DNA of 37,696 nt. It comes from an uncultured Flammeovirgaceae bacterium (GTDB taxonomy: Bacteria > Bacteroidota > Bacteroidia > Cytophagales > Cyclobacteriaceae). The stretch is from positions 1 to 37,696 of the forward strand of contig CALBPF010000211.1 in the NCBI GenBank assembly GCA_937899105.1, written 5' to 3'. Positions 16,823-24,305 of this stretch are shown here, in pieces. The stretch's first letter is position 1. Each line of letters begins with the position of its first letter. Position numbers and translations under genes: made by a program. The notes under the pieces are model-generated. The model did no database searches and was not told where the DNA came from. It saw nothing but the letters and a program-made list of their open reading frames with translations.

Positions 16823-18367
16823 ATGGGAAAGCAGATTTTAGATAAGGCAAAATGGAGCGCTTTGATGGAACAGATGAAAGCTTTATGTCCTGAAGTCTTT
16901 AATGAAAACGGAGATATTCTAAACCTTGTCAACGGTAATTGGCAAAATGAAGGTAATCTCAAGCCTTTTAATTCCAGTATTGACGGCGCTTTGCTGGGAT
17001 ACTACCCCATGCTAAAAGCGAAAGAAGGCAAGGAAGCGGTAGAATATTGCGCTAAGGAATTTAAAGACTGGCAAAAGGTTGAGCTTGACAAACGTAAGGA
17101 ATGGGTAACTCAAACTATTGATGAAATTGAAAAGCACAAGGAGCTCCTTTCTTACTTGTTGGTTTGGGAAATTGGTAAACCTTATCTGCAATCCCTGGAT
17201 AGCGTAGAACGCTGCGTTGATGGTGTAAGATGGTATGTGGACAATATAGAATCGATGTTAAAGGATAGAACAGCGTTAGGTGTGATTTCTAACATTGCCT
17301 CCTGGAATTATCCGTTATCTGTTTTAGTCCACGCGTGTCTGGTTCAAGTACTATCGGGAAATACGGTAATAGCTAAAACGCCTTCCGATGGCGGACTATG
17401 GTCGCTAACGGTTTGTTTTGCCATTGCCAAGAGGGTAGGTCTTCCGGTATCTCTAATTAGTGGGTCCGGCGGTGTTTTAAGTGAAGCGCTGGTAACCCAT
17501 GATGCCGTTGACTGCCTGTCATATGTAGGAGGCAAGAGTAATGGCCGAATGATTGCTAACTCATTGTATAACAAAAATAAGCGTTATATGCTGGAGATGG
17601 AGGGTGTAAACAGCTACGGTGTTTGGGATTTCTCAGACTGGGATGGCCTGGCGAAACAGATAAAATCAGGCTTTAAATATGGGAAACAGCGTTGTACAGC
17701 TTACGTTAGGTTCGTGGTGCAGAGAACGTTATTCCCAAAGTTCCTGGATATGTACCTTCCGGTTCTGAAGTCTTTGAGTTTCGGCAATCCGCTTCTGGTT
17801 GATGAGGGAGCGAAAGAACCACCTAACTATGATTTTGGCCCGTTGATCAACTCAAGAAAGGTCAGTGATATTAGCGTCATGTTCAATGATGCCCTGGGCA
17901 AAGGCGCAGTTTCTATCTACCAAGGTGAACTGAAAGAAGAGAATTTTCTCCCTCATCAGGATACGTCGGCTTATTTAGCTCCTGCTTCTTTACTTAATCT
18001 GCCGAAGAATGCCGCATTGTATCATAACGAGCCTTTCGGCCCGCTAGACAGTATCATTTTGGTTGACAGTAAGGATGAACTCATTACGGAAATGAATGTC
18101 TCCAATGGTGCATTAGTCTCGTCTATAGCGTGTGATAATCCAGTGGACGCAGAAGAGATTGCTAAGCAATTGAGAGGTTACAAAATAGGTATTAACGCCG
18201 TTAAATCCAGAGGCGACAGAGAGGCCACTTTTGGTGGGCTAGGTGAGTCCTGGAAGTGTTGTTTTGTCGGAGGGAAGTTTTTAATTCAAGCCGTTACTAA
18301 CTCTATGAACGGAGATCGATTGTATGGCAACTTCCCTGAGTACACGTTACTTCCCGAAAGTAGGTAA
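16823..18367 (+). CDS. divergent aldehyde dehydrogenase family protein
   Basis: The ALDH fold is complete. Asn162 lies in SWNYP, the general base Glu258 in LEMEGVN, and the nucleophile Cys291 in KQRCTA. The NAD-binding region is seen in NTVIAKTPSDGG and ISGSGG. The C-terminal EPFGPLDSIILV is also typical. The motif around Glu258 is LEMEGVN rather than the usual LELGGKN, so it lies in a divergent subfamily. Its aldehyde is unknown. Acetaldehyde from the ethanolamine operon 4.5 kb downstream is conceivable but unsupported. Length 514 aa is normal. Its stop abuts that of the convergent CPXCG gene. Confidence 0.88.
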   Translation: MGKQILDKAKWSALMEQMKALCPEVFNENGDILNLVNGNWQNEGNLKPFNSSIDGALLGYYPMLKAKEGKEAVEYCAKEFKDWQKVELDKRKEWVTQTIDEIEKHKELLSYLLVWEIGKPYLQSLDSVERCVDGVRWYVDNIESMLKDRTALGVISNIASWNYPLSVLVHACLVQVLSGNTVIAKTPSDGGLWSLTVCFAIAKRVGLPVSLISGSGGVLSEALVTHDAVDCLSYVGGKSNGRMIANSLYNKNKRYMLEMEGVNSYGVWDFSDWDGLAKQIKSGFKYGKQRCTAYVRFVVQRTLFPKFLDMYLPVLKSLSFGNPLLVDEGAKEPPNYDFGPLINSRKVSDISVMFNDALGKGAVSIYQGELKEENFLPHQDTSAYLAPASLLNLPKNAALYHNEPFGPLDSIILVDSKDELITEMNVSNGALVSSIACDNPVDAEEIAKQLRGYKIGINAVKSRGDREATFGGLGESWKCCFVGGKFLIQAVTNSMNGDRLYGNFPEYTLLPESR

Positions 18368-18550
18368 TTATTGTTCAATAGAGATGGCATTGAACTCCAT
18401 CACCATCCCATCTTCTACCGAGTAGTTGATATCTATCGGATTACAACATACCTCGCAGTCTTCAATATACTGTTGCGAAAAAATGGAAGGATCCAGCAGC
18501 ATTGAAATTCCCGCTCCGCAATAGGGACATGAAAAAAAATGTTCTAGCAT
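18368..18550 (-). CDS. CPXCG-motif cysteine-rich protein, 60 aa
   Basis: Two zinc-knuckle-like pairs are visible, CPYCG near the N-terminus and CEVCC in the middle (EDCEVCCNPIDINYSV). This is the arrangement of the small CPXCG-type family. I choose the ATG at 18550, giving MLEHFF before the first CPYC, because family members start there. A longer frame begins at 18592 but adds residues that look unrelated. It probably binds zinc in the cytoplasm, and its role is unknown. It is divergent from the ribosome-rescue gene. Confidence 0.82.
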   Translation of the reverse strand: MLEHFFSCPYCGAGISMLLDPSIFSQQYIEDCEVCCNPIDINYSVEDGMVMEFNAISIEQ

Positions 18551-18615
18551 GTTCTGATAGAAAGTAAGTTTTCTAATAAGATTGAACACCATATTACATC
18601 AAATGTTCTATATAT

Positions 18616-19023
18616 GTGAAACGCATTAAATCCAACGATATAAAAGAAGAGGTATTGGTTACCACCGCTCGCAGCGGTGGCCCAGGAGGACAGCATGTCA
18701 ACAAAGTGGAGACTAAAGTTCAACTGCGATGGAATGTTAACACCTCCGAAAAGCTCAGCGTCCTACAGAAAGAAATCATTATTGCAGCTAATAAAACTAA
18801 AATCACTAAGGGCGGTGATTTGATAATTACAGCTGATGGCAAGCGTTCTCAGATTAAAAACAAAGAAATAGCATTTAAAAAATTAGATCGCATGCTGGCA
18901 AAAGCTTTTACCCGACGGAAAGCAAGAAAGGCAACCGTACCTACAAAAGCTGCCAAACGAAAACGGCTGGATGACAAGAAAAAGCACAGCGAAAAAAAGG
19001 AAATGAGAAAACGAATCTCCTGA
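18616..19023 (+). CDS. arfB: alternative ribosome-rescue factor ArfB (peptidyl-tRNA hydrolase)
   Basis: The release-factor domain has the catalytic GGQ motif in SGGPGGQHVNKVETKVQLRW (about residues 16-35). After about residue 95 a very basic, Lys/Arg-rich tail (ARKATVPTKAAKRKRLDDKKK) is typical of ArfB and inserts into the mRNA channel of stalled ribosomes. Without the codon-recognition domain of RF1 or RF2, it releases peptides on ribosomes lacking a stop codon. The start is GTG at 18616. The only ATG nearby, two bases earlier, runs straight into TGA. The next gene begins 2 bases after the stop. Confidence 0.9.
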   Translation: MKRIKSNDIKEEVLVTTARSGGPGGQHVNKVETKVQLRWNVNTSEKLSVLQKEIIIAANKTKITKGGDLIITADGKRSQIKNKEIAFKKLDRMLAKAFTRRKARKATVPTKAAKRKRLDDKKKHSEKKEMRKRIS

Positions 19024-19025
19024 CA

Positions 19026-19604
19026 ATGGTAGCCACCGAGAATTTTAAGAAGGTAGAAATTACGTCCAAGTCAGAATTGCGCAATTGGATGGAGCAACAC
19101 TACGCCCAGGAAAATAGTGTTTGGCTGGTAACCTATAAAAAAAACAAGCCCGATAAATATGTTTCCGTTTCCGAAGTGCTGGACGAACTCATTTCATTCG
19201 GTTGGATCGATGGCATACGCAGAAAGCTGGATGATAAGCGTACGATGCAGTTAATCTCTCCTAGAAAGACACAGCACTGGGCCAGGACGTATAAGGATCG
19301 TGCTGATAAATTGATGAAAGACGGACAAATGCATGAAGCAGGCCTTCGCGCCATAGAAGCATCGAAAAAGAACGGCCTTTGGAATTTTATGGATGATGTA
19401 GACCAGTTGATTGTGCCACAAGATTTACATCAAGCCTTAAGTAAATACCCCGGAGCAACGTCATTTTTTGAGGCCACCAATGCTTCAAGCAAGCGATTTG
19501 TATTGCGATGGATCAAACTGGCTAAGACGGAAACAATGCGTGCCAAGCGAATAGGTCAAACGGCATTATTAGCCGCTAAAGGAAAAAAAGTACCTGGCAG
19601 TTAA
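19026..19604 (+). CDS. YdeI/OmdA family (bacteriocin-protection-like) protein
   Basis: The pattern NWMEQHYAQENSVWLVTYKKNK, then FGWIDGIRRKLDD, SPRKTQHWARTYK and a C-terminal FVLRWIKLAKTETMRAKRI is that of the YdeI/OmpD-associated family, about 190 aa. The family is cytoplasmic and has been connected to bacteriocin or antimicrobial-peptide protection in some species, but its biochemistry is unknown. It is co-directional with arfB with a 2-base gap, so it is in the same transcript. The gene ends within a small hairpin (TAAGC/GCTTA, 19602-19617) that contains both this stop and the stop of the convergent gene. Confidence 0.85.
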   Translation: MVATENFKKVEITSKSELRNWMEQHYAQENSVWLVTYKKNKPDKYVSVSEVLDELISFGWIDGIRRKLDDKRTMQLISPRKTQHWARTYKDRADKLMKDGQMHEAGLRAIEASKKNGLWNFMDDVDQLIVPQDLHQALSKYPGATSFFEATNASSKRFVLRWIKLAKTETMRAKRIGQTALLAAKGKKVPGS

Positions 19605-19614
19605 GCTATACGGC

Positions 19615-20181
19615 TTAGGGTACAACCCAAGTTCCTTTCCACTTATCTGTTTTTTCAAAAATGGCACGCAGATGTTCCAGACCCCTGAGCTGCAAGACTT
19701 CAATACTGGTCGGCTCAAAGTGCAATACGGCAAAATGCTCAGAGTTCATTTGACTATCCCATTCGTAAGCTTCTTCTGGCCGGTCAATTGGAGTCCCAGG
19801 CGCTTGAACAGAACAATACGCTTTTCTCGCTTCACCCTGAACATATTGCCAATGCTTTTCGGCTACTCCATCGGTATTGTGAAAAGTTATAATTCCACTT
19901 ACTATGACTTGGACCTTTTTCTGGGGATGATAAAAGAGAAGCTGCCCCTTCGGATTACTTCGTATTTGATCGACCTTCCCTGAACGGTGATCTGTGTAGA
20001 GGACAAGTTTGAAGTCCTTTTCTACCTTGCGAAGTACTACATAACGCATGGCTATTGTGTCATTACTTGTACCTAGCGCTACATACCTAAACGGATGCTT
20101 CCTGTCCATCGCGGCACGGTGAATTTCATGCTGTACTACAGATAGCACCTGATGAAGATCGTAGTCTTTTTCGATGAGCAT
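19615..20181 (-). CDS. pyridoxamine 5-phosphate oxidase-family flavoprotein
   Basis: The split-barrel flavin-binding fold is recognisable from MRYVVLRKV, LYTDHRSGKVDQI, PKGQLLFYHPQKKVQVIVSG and the C-terminal W-x-G-T-W-V-V-P. Length (188 aa) matches the small PPOX-like group rather than PdxH itself, since the full C-terminal dimerisation region of PdxH is missing. It probably binds FMN and reduces or oxidises an unknown small substrate. It follows the photolyase gene by 13 bases on the same strand, so the two are probably co-transcribed. This pairing would join a light-driven flavoprotein to another flavoprotein. Confidence 0.87.
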   Translation of the reverse strand: MLIEKDYDLHQVLSVVQHEIHRAAMDRKHPFRYVALGTSNDTIAMRYVVLRKVEKDFKLVLYTDHRSGKVDQIRSNPKGQLLFYHPQKKVQVIVSGIITFHNTDGVAEKHWQYVQGEARKAYCSVQAPGTPIDRPEEAYEWDSQMNSEHFAVLHFEPTSIEVLQLRGLEHLRAIFEKTDKWKGTWVVP

Positions 20182-20194
20182 ATTTTATCTAGTT

Positions 20195-21715
20195 TCAAGG
20201 CTTGGGGTTATACATAACACTCTCGGTTACCAGGCCTGTCTGGATGTTCAATTCCTCCTCGTAATTGATTATGTCTTTTGGTAGACTGTGTTTTCTCCAC
20301 AATTCAGGGAGATTTTTTCTGACGTGCTCACTATTACGATACGCCCAATATTTCTCTTTGGCTTCACGAGTGGCCTGATCATAATTCACCAGGGGGTAAG
20401 GATAGTCCTTTCCAATATGCGTATTATAAAAATTTTGCTCCATCTGTGATAACTCCCAGGGTGTAGCCAATAAGTTCTCGGGTACATTGCCTAGTTCGTG
20501 AACCCACTTTTTGATAAATACCCCATAGTCATCGTATTTTTTCGCTTGCAGTATCGGATTAAAAATGCGCATCGGATGATAGCCGGTCATGCCCGCCTGC
20601 ATTTGAAATTGCGGATAGTGAATGCCCGGTTCAAAATCAAGGAATACCTTCGCTAGGTACGCAGCGCCAATTCGCCAGTCCTGCCATAAGGTAAAACTCC
20701 AGAAAGTGGCCAGCATAGCGCGCATTCTAAAATTTAGATAGCCGGTTTCTATCAGACAGCGCATTGAGGCATCGATCATGGGAAACCCTGTGGATCCGTT
20801 TGACCAGGCCTTGTAATAATCGGGGCGAAATTCCTTTTCAATCCCTATAAAACCACGATTAATAGGCTCTTTTTCAATGGTATATTCAGTTTCTAATTTT
20901 TGAATGTAGTGACATCGCCACCAAAGTCGGTTGTGAAATTGATCGATGTTCCTGCCTAGCCTGTCTTTAACTGCCTTTGTTTCTTGGTATACATGCCGGG
21001 CACTGACATGACCGTGAGCGATGTATGGCGAAAGTCGGCTACAGGTTTCCTGACTAAGCGATGGTCGCGCTAAATTTTTTAAATACGATTTTGCCCGATT
21101 TTGCGTAAAGCTCTCCAAAAGCTTCATAGCTTTAGTTTCACCTCCACGCTGAAAACTCGGATCCGGTTTAGCAATAAGATCAGGGATCTTTACCATCCCA
21201 TTTTGAAAATGGTTAAGATTTGGACGAATTAGATTCAGGCCACTGACATCTACTGGGAACAGGTCGCCATTCATATAATCGTCCCAGTATTTCTGCCAGC
21301 CTCTGCGGTCAGGAATATTCCGCCTTACGCCATCACGTTCAAACGTTTTCCAATTAATGCCTTTCCGTTTACACCACTTACGCACCGCCTGGTCTCTTCG
21401 ATAGGTAATTTCAAGGCCTGTTTCCTGATGTGATAAAATTGCCTGTATGGCATACGCTTCGGCAATCATTTTTAATGCATCCAGTGCCTCGGCATGTAAT
21501 ACTAATATTTTGTTGTGCCCGATTTTTCCTCTAAAATCTTGAATACCTTGGTAGGCAAACCGCCAATGCCTTACATCGGATTCGGGAATTGATATTAAAG
21601 AGGGCTCGAAAAGGTATATAATTAAGATGGGGTTGGGCTGTTGCATTACATAGTTAAGGACAGCATGATCATGCAGCCTCACATCCTTTTTTAACCATAC
21701 CACATTCACTTTCAC
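20195..21715 (-). CDS. cryptochrome/DNA photolyase family protein
   Basis: The N-terminal alpha/beta photolyase domain (about residues 1-130) begins VNVVWLKKDVRLHDH. The C-terminal FAD-binding domain shows SRLSPYIAHGHVSARH, LWWRCHY, DASMRCLIETGYLNFRMRAMLATFW and FNP. The stretch that is normally NNGGWQW is here GIHYPQFQMQAG, so the FAD- and lesion-facing pocket differs from standard CPD photolyases. It could be a photoreceptor or a photolyase with different specificity. Length 506 aa is usual. The gene precedes the PPOX-like flavoprotein by 13 bases. Confidence 0.88.
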   Translation of the reverse strand: MKVNVVWLKKDVRLHDHAVLNYVMQQPNPILIIYLFEPSLISIPESDVRHWRFAYQGIQDFRGKIGHNKILVLHAEALDALKMIAEAYAIQAILSHQETGLEITYRRDQAVRKWCKRKGINWKTFERDGVRRNIPDRRGWQKYWDDYMNGDLFPVDVSGLNLIRPNLNHFQNGMVKIPDLIAKPDPSFQRGGETKAMKLLESFTQNRAKSYLKNLARPSLSQETCSRLSPYIAHGHVSARHVYQETKAVKDRLGRNIDQFHNRLWWRCHYIQKLETEYTIEKEPINRGFIGIEKEFRPDYYKAWSNGSTGFPMIDASMRCLIETGYLNFRMRAMLATFWSFTLWQDWRIGAAYLAKVFLDFEPGIHYPQFQMQAGMTGYHPMRIFNPILQAKKYDDYGVFIKKWVHELGNVPENLLATPWELSQMEQNFYNTHIGKDYPYPLVNYDQATREAKEKYWAYRNSEHVRKNLPELWRKHSLPKDIINYEEELNIQTGLVTESVMYNPKP

Positions 21716-21825
21716 AAGTTGAAAACATGATTGCTGTGCAGGATGTTTATTAACAATTGTCGCGAGGTGTCACCAAATCGCATTTCATCAAACAAAAATG
21801 TTGAAATGAGCAGAACATCTTCATT

Positions 21826-21833
21826 TAGTTTTG
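21826..21833 (+). promoter_or_regulatory. predicted -7 promoter box (TAGTTTTG) for the small acidic membrane protein
   Basis: TAGTTTTG matches the Bacteroidota TAnnTTTG consensus at every defined base and ends 11 bases before the ATG at 21845. A TTG at 21801-21803 is the closest candidate for the -33 box; its spacing of 22 bases is longer than ideal. Confidence 0.5.
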
Positions 21834-21844
21834 TTAAATAAAAT

Positions 21845-22063
21845 ATGCTGGGGTATCTATCGGACCATCTCTTATATATTCCTTTTGTGGCTTTGAATGT
21901 TTGGATCATCTACAAGGTGATTAAGATATTCGTCTACCAAAGGGATGATGATAAGGACGACGATGAGGACGATGACGGCGGCATAACAATCGGTGATCCT
22001 GATCTTGATCTTCCACCAGGGGTTTCACTCCCCACAGAACCCCAAGAAGTAGTCATGCACTGA
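21845..22063 (+). CDS. small membrane protein with acidic tail, 72 aa
   Basis: One membrane segment (about residues 5-30) is followed by a basic-aromatic patch (KIFVYQRDDD) and then an almost purely acidic stretch of Asp and Glu (about residues 34-45, DDDKDDDEDDDGG). A short tail (PDLDLPPGVSLPTEP) follows. This suggests a type of small cytoplasmic-side anchor with a poly-Asp region that could bind metal or a basic partner. I do not recognise a family. A -7 promoter box stands directly before it. The gene is divergent from the photolyase operon and followed by nth. Confidence 0.65.
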   Translation: MLGYLSDHLLYIPFVALNVWIIYKVIKIFVYQRDDDKDDDEDDDGGITIGDPDLDLPPGVSLPTEPQEVVMH

Positions 22064-22141
22064 TGGTTTATGTAGATTACTATAATGTATGACCTACGAA
22101 CCGGACGACAAGAAGCAAGTCTTTATATAGCTTTATATCCT

Positions 22142-22804
22142 ATGAAGAAATCTGAAAAAGCCGCATTTGTTGTAAGTACGCTCGAAGAAATTTATCCTGA
22201 AGTTCCCGTGCCTCTGGATCATTACAGTCCTTATACGTTATTGGTGGCTGTACTCTTGTCAGCGCAGTGCACGGACGAACGGGTAAATAAAATTACGCCT
22301 GATTTATTTGCTGTTGCGGATAATCCATTTGATATGGCCAAAGTACCCGTTGAAGATATCAAAGAAATCATAAGGCCCTGTGGTTTAAGCCCCATGAAGT
22401 CCAAAGGCATTTCTGGATTGTCAAAAATACTGGTGGAAAAATATAATGGTCAAGTACCTGAAGATATGGAAGCGCTTGAAAAATTACCTGCGGTAGGTCA
22501 TAAAACCGCATCCGTAGTGATGTCACAGGCATTTGGTGTACCCTCATTTCCTGTGGACACACATATCCATCGTTTAATATACCGCTGGGGATTATCTACT
22601 GGGAAGAATGTAGTGCAAACCGAAAAAGACTGTAAGCGACTCTTTGACAAAGAGTTGTGGAATAGGCTCCACTTGCAGATCATATTTTTTGGACGCCAAT
22701 ATTGCCCTGCCAGGGGTCATAATCCGTACGAATGCCCTATCTGTTCAAAGATTGGCAGAGCGCCGATGTTTAAAGACTTTGACCTGAAACCTGCTAAAAA
22801 ATAA
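22142..22804 (+). CDS. nth: endonuclease III (DNA glycosylase/AP lyase) with altered Fe-S motif
   Basis: The helix-hairpin-helix motif LPAVGHKTASVV carries the catalytic Lys121, and Asp139 lies in PVDTH. These are the residues for cleavage of oxidised pyrimidines and AP sites. I use the ATG at 22142 (220 aa); the longer frame from 22085 adds residues not expected in the family. The C-terminal cluster loop has Cys188, Cys198 and Cys201 with 9 and 2 residues between. The usual C-x6-C-x2-C-x5-C pattern is not met and the fourth cysteine is missing, so a standard 4Fe-4S cluster is doubtful. Confidence 0.9.
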   Translation: MKKSEKAAFVVSTLEEIYPEVPVPLDHYSPYTLLVAVLLSAQCTDERVNKITPDLFAVADNPFDMAKVPVEDIKEIIRPCGLSPMKSKGISGLSKILVEKYNGQVPEDMEALEKLPAVGHKTASVVMSQAFGVPSFPVDTHIHRLIYRWGLSTGKNVVQTEKDCKRLFDKELWNRLHLQIIFFGRQYCPARGHNPYECPICSKIGRAPMFKDFDLKPAKK

Positions 22805-22834
22805 CTGTGCTGATATTTAGAATAAGCTCTTTTT

Positions 22835-22934
22835 AGAAGTAAATATTGGCAAGTAGTCATAGAAGGACGATTATAAAGCTTATAACTTCTGCTTTTCAGT
22901 TGCTATTTACTTCTTATTTGCTGATTTTACTTCT
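22835..22934 (+). promoter_or_regulatory. inverted and direct repeats upstream of eutB
   Basis: AGAAGTAAATA (22835-22845) is matched by the perfect reverse complement TATTTACTTCT (22904-22914). The core ACTTCT occurs three times on the plus strand, at 22885, 22909 and 22929, 24 and 20 bases apart, the last copy touching the eutB ATG. This looks like a multi-site operator for the ethanolamine operon. No cobalamin riboswitch features were recognised. Confidence 0.4.
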
Positions 22935-24305
22935 ATGAAATACCAAGAGTCTATTGGTAACTTTAGCTATACCTTTAAAACCCTTAAAGAAGTGATGGCC
23001 AAAGCTACGCCTGAAAGGTCGGGTGACGCTATGGCTGGCGTGATAGCCGAAAATGAAAAGGAGCGGATAGCTGCGCGTCTGGTTCTGGCTCGGGTATCAC
23101 TCCGGCAGTTTCTGGAAGAACAACTTGTTCATTATGAGGTAGATGCTGTTACTCGAATGATGAATGATTCTCATGATGGATCTGCATTTTCTTCCATAGC
23201 CCACCTTACCGTCGGTGGATTTAGGGATTGGCTGTTGGACTACGAAACTGACGGCGATAAAATTAAGAATGTGAGCCCGGGTCTAACGCCCGAAATGGTG
23301 GCCGCCGTAAGTAAGATTATGTCTAACCAGGATCTGGTACTTGTGGCTTCTAAAATCAGAATCGTAACTAAATTCCGAAATACGCTAGGTCTTAAAGGGC
23401 ACTTTTCTACCCGGTTGCAACCCAATCATCCAACAGATGATATCAAAGGTATTATGGCCAGTACCATCGATGGTTTAATGTATGGCGCCGGTGATGCGGT
23501 CATTGGTGTCAACCCGGTATCCGATCATGTAGAGACTGCACGTGTCGTGATTGATATGTTGGAAGACCTGCGACTACGTTACGATATCCCTACGCAGACA
23601 TGCGTGCTTGCGCATGTCACCACTACGCTGGACTTGATCGAGCAGGGAGCGCCTGTTGACCTCTTATTTCAATCTATCGGCGGTACTGAAAAAACAAATA
23701 CCAGTTTCGGTATCTCACTTGAACTATTGGAAGAAGCCCATCAGGCAGGCAAGGAGCTAGACAGGGGTACGGTAGGTCAGCATGTTATGTATTTTGAAAC
23801 AGGTCAAGGTAGTGCGCACTCAGCGAATGCACATCATGGTGTAGACCAGCAGACTTGTGAGGTGCGGGCTTATGCGGTAGCCAGAAAGTATAATCCGCTG
23901 TTGGTCAATACCGTAGTCGGCTTTATCGGACCGGAATATTTATATGATGGTAAACAGATTATCCGTGCCGGTCTGGAAGATCACTTTTGTGGCAAGCTCA
24001 TGGGACTTCCCATGGGCTGTGACATATGTTATACTAATCACATTAATGCCGATCAGGACGATATGGATAACCTGCTTACTCTATTAGGCGTAGCGGGTTG
24101 CAACTTTATCATGGGGGTGCCGGGAGCGGATGACATTATGCTCAACTACCAGAGTACCTCATTTCATGATCAGATTTATATTCGACAACTACTTGGCTTG
24201 CGTTATGCACCAGAATTTGAATTATGGTTGCAAAAGATGACCCTCATGGACGACCAGGGCCGAATGCTTGAACAAACTTCGGCCAATAAACTATTGCAGC
24301 TATGA
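22935..24305 (+). CDS. eutB: ethanolamine ammonia-lyase large subunit
   Basis: The sequence matches EutB along its length (456 aa; about 453 is usual): opening NFSYTFKTLKEVMAKA, then FSTRLQPNHPTDDI, GDAVIGVNPVSD, TCVLAHVTT, YFETGQGSAHSANAHHG, NTVVGFIGPEYLYDG and GCDICYTNHINADQD. It provides the active-site barrel that converts ethanolamine to acetaldehyde and ammonia using adenosylcobalamin. The TGA overlaps the eutC ATG by 4 bases. No eutA reactivase, eutH, microcompartment shell or EutR gene is nearby, so the organism must obtain cobalamin and any reactivation from elsewhere. Confidence 0.97.
   Translation: MKYQESIGNFSYTFKTLKEVMAKATPERSGDAMAGVIAENEKERIAARLVLARVSLRQFLEEQLVHYEVDAVTRMMNDSHDGSAFSSIAHLTVGGFRDWLLDYETDGDKIKNVSPGLTPEMVAAVSKIMSNQDLVLVASKIRIVTKFRNTLGLKGHFSTRLQPNHPTDDIKGIMASTIDGLMYGAGDAVIGVNPVSDHVETARVVIDMLEDLRLRYDIPTQTCVLAHVTTTLDLIEQGAPVDLLFQSIGGTEKTNTSFGISLELLEEAHQAGKELDRGTVGQHVMYFETGQGSAHSANAHHGVDQQTCEVRAYAVARKYNPLLVNTVVGFIGPEYLYDGKQIIRAGLEDHFCGKLMGLPMGCDICYTNHINADQDDMDNLLTLLGVAGCNFIMGVPGADDIMLNYQSTSFHDQIYIRQLLGLRYAPEFELWLQKMTLMDDQGRMLEQTSANKLLQL

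Noticed and set aside
22085..22141. Longer start for endonuclease III
   Set aside because: The extra 19 residues are not like the family; the ATG at 22142 gives the normal length and N-terminus.
22805..22934. Cobalamin riboswitch before eutB
   Set aside because: The 130-base leader is too short and lacks the conserved B12-box; only short repeats are seen.
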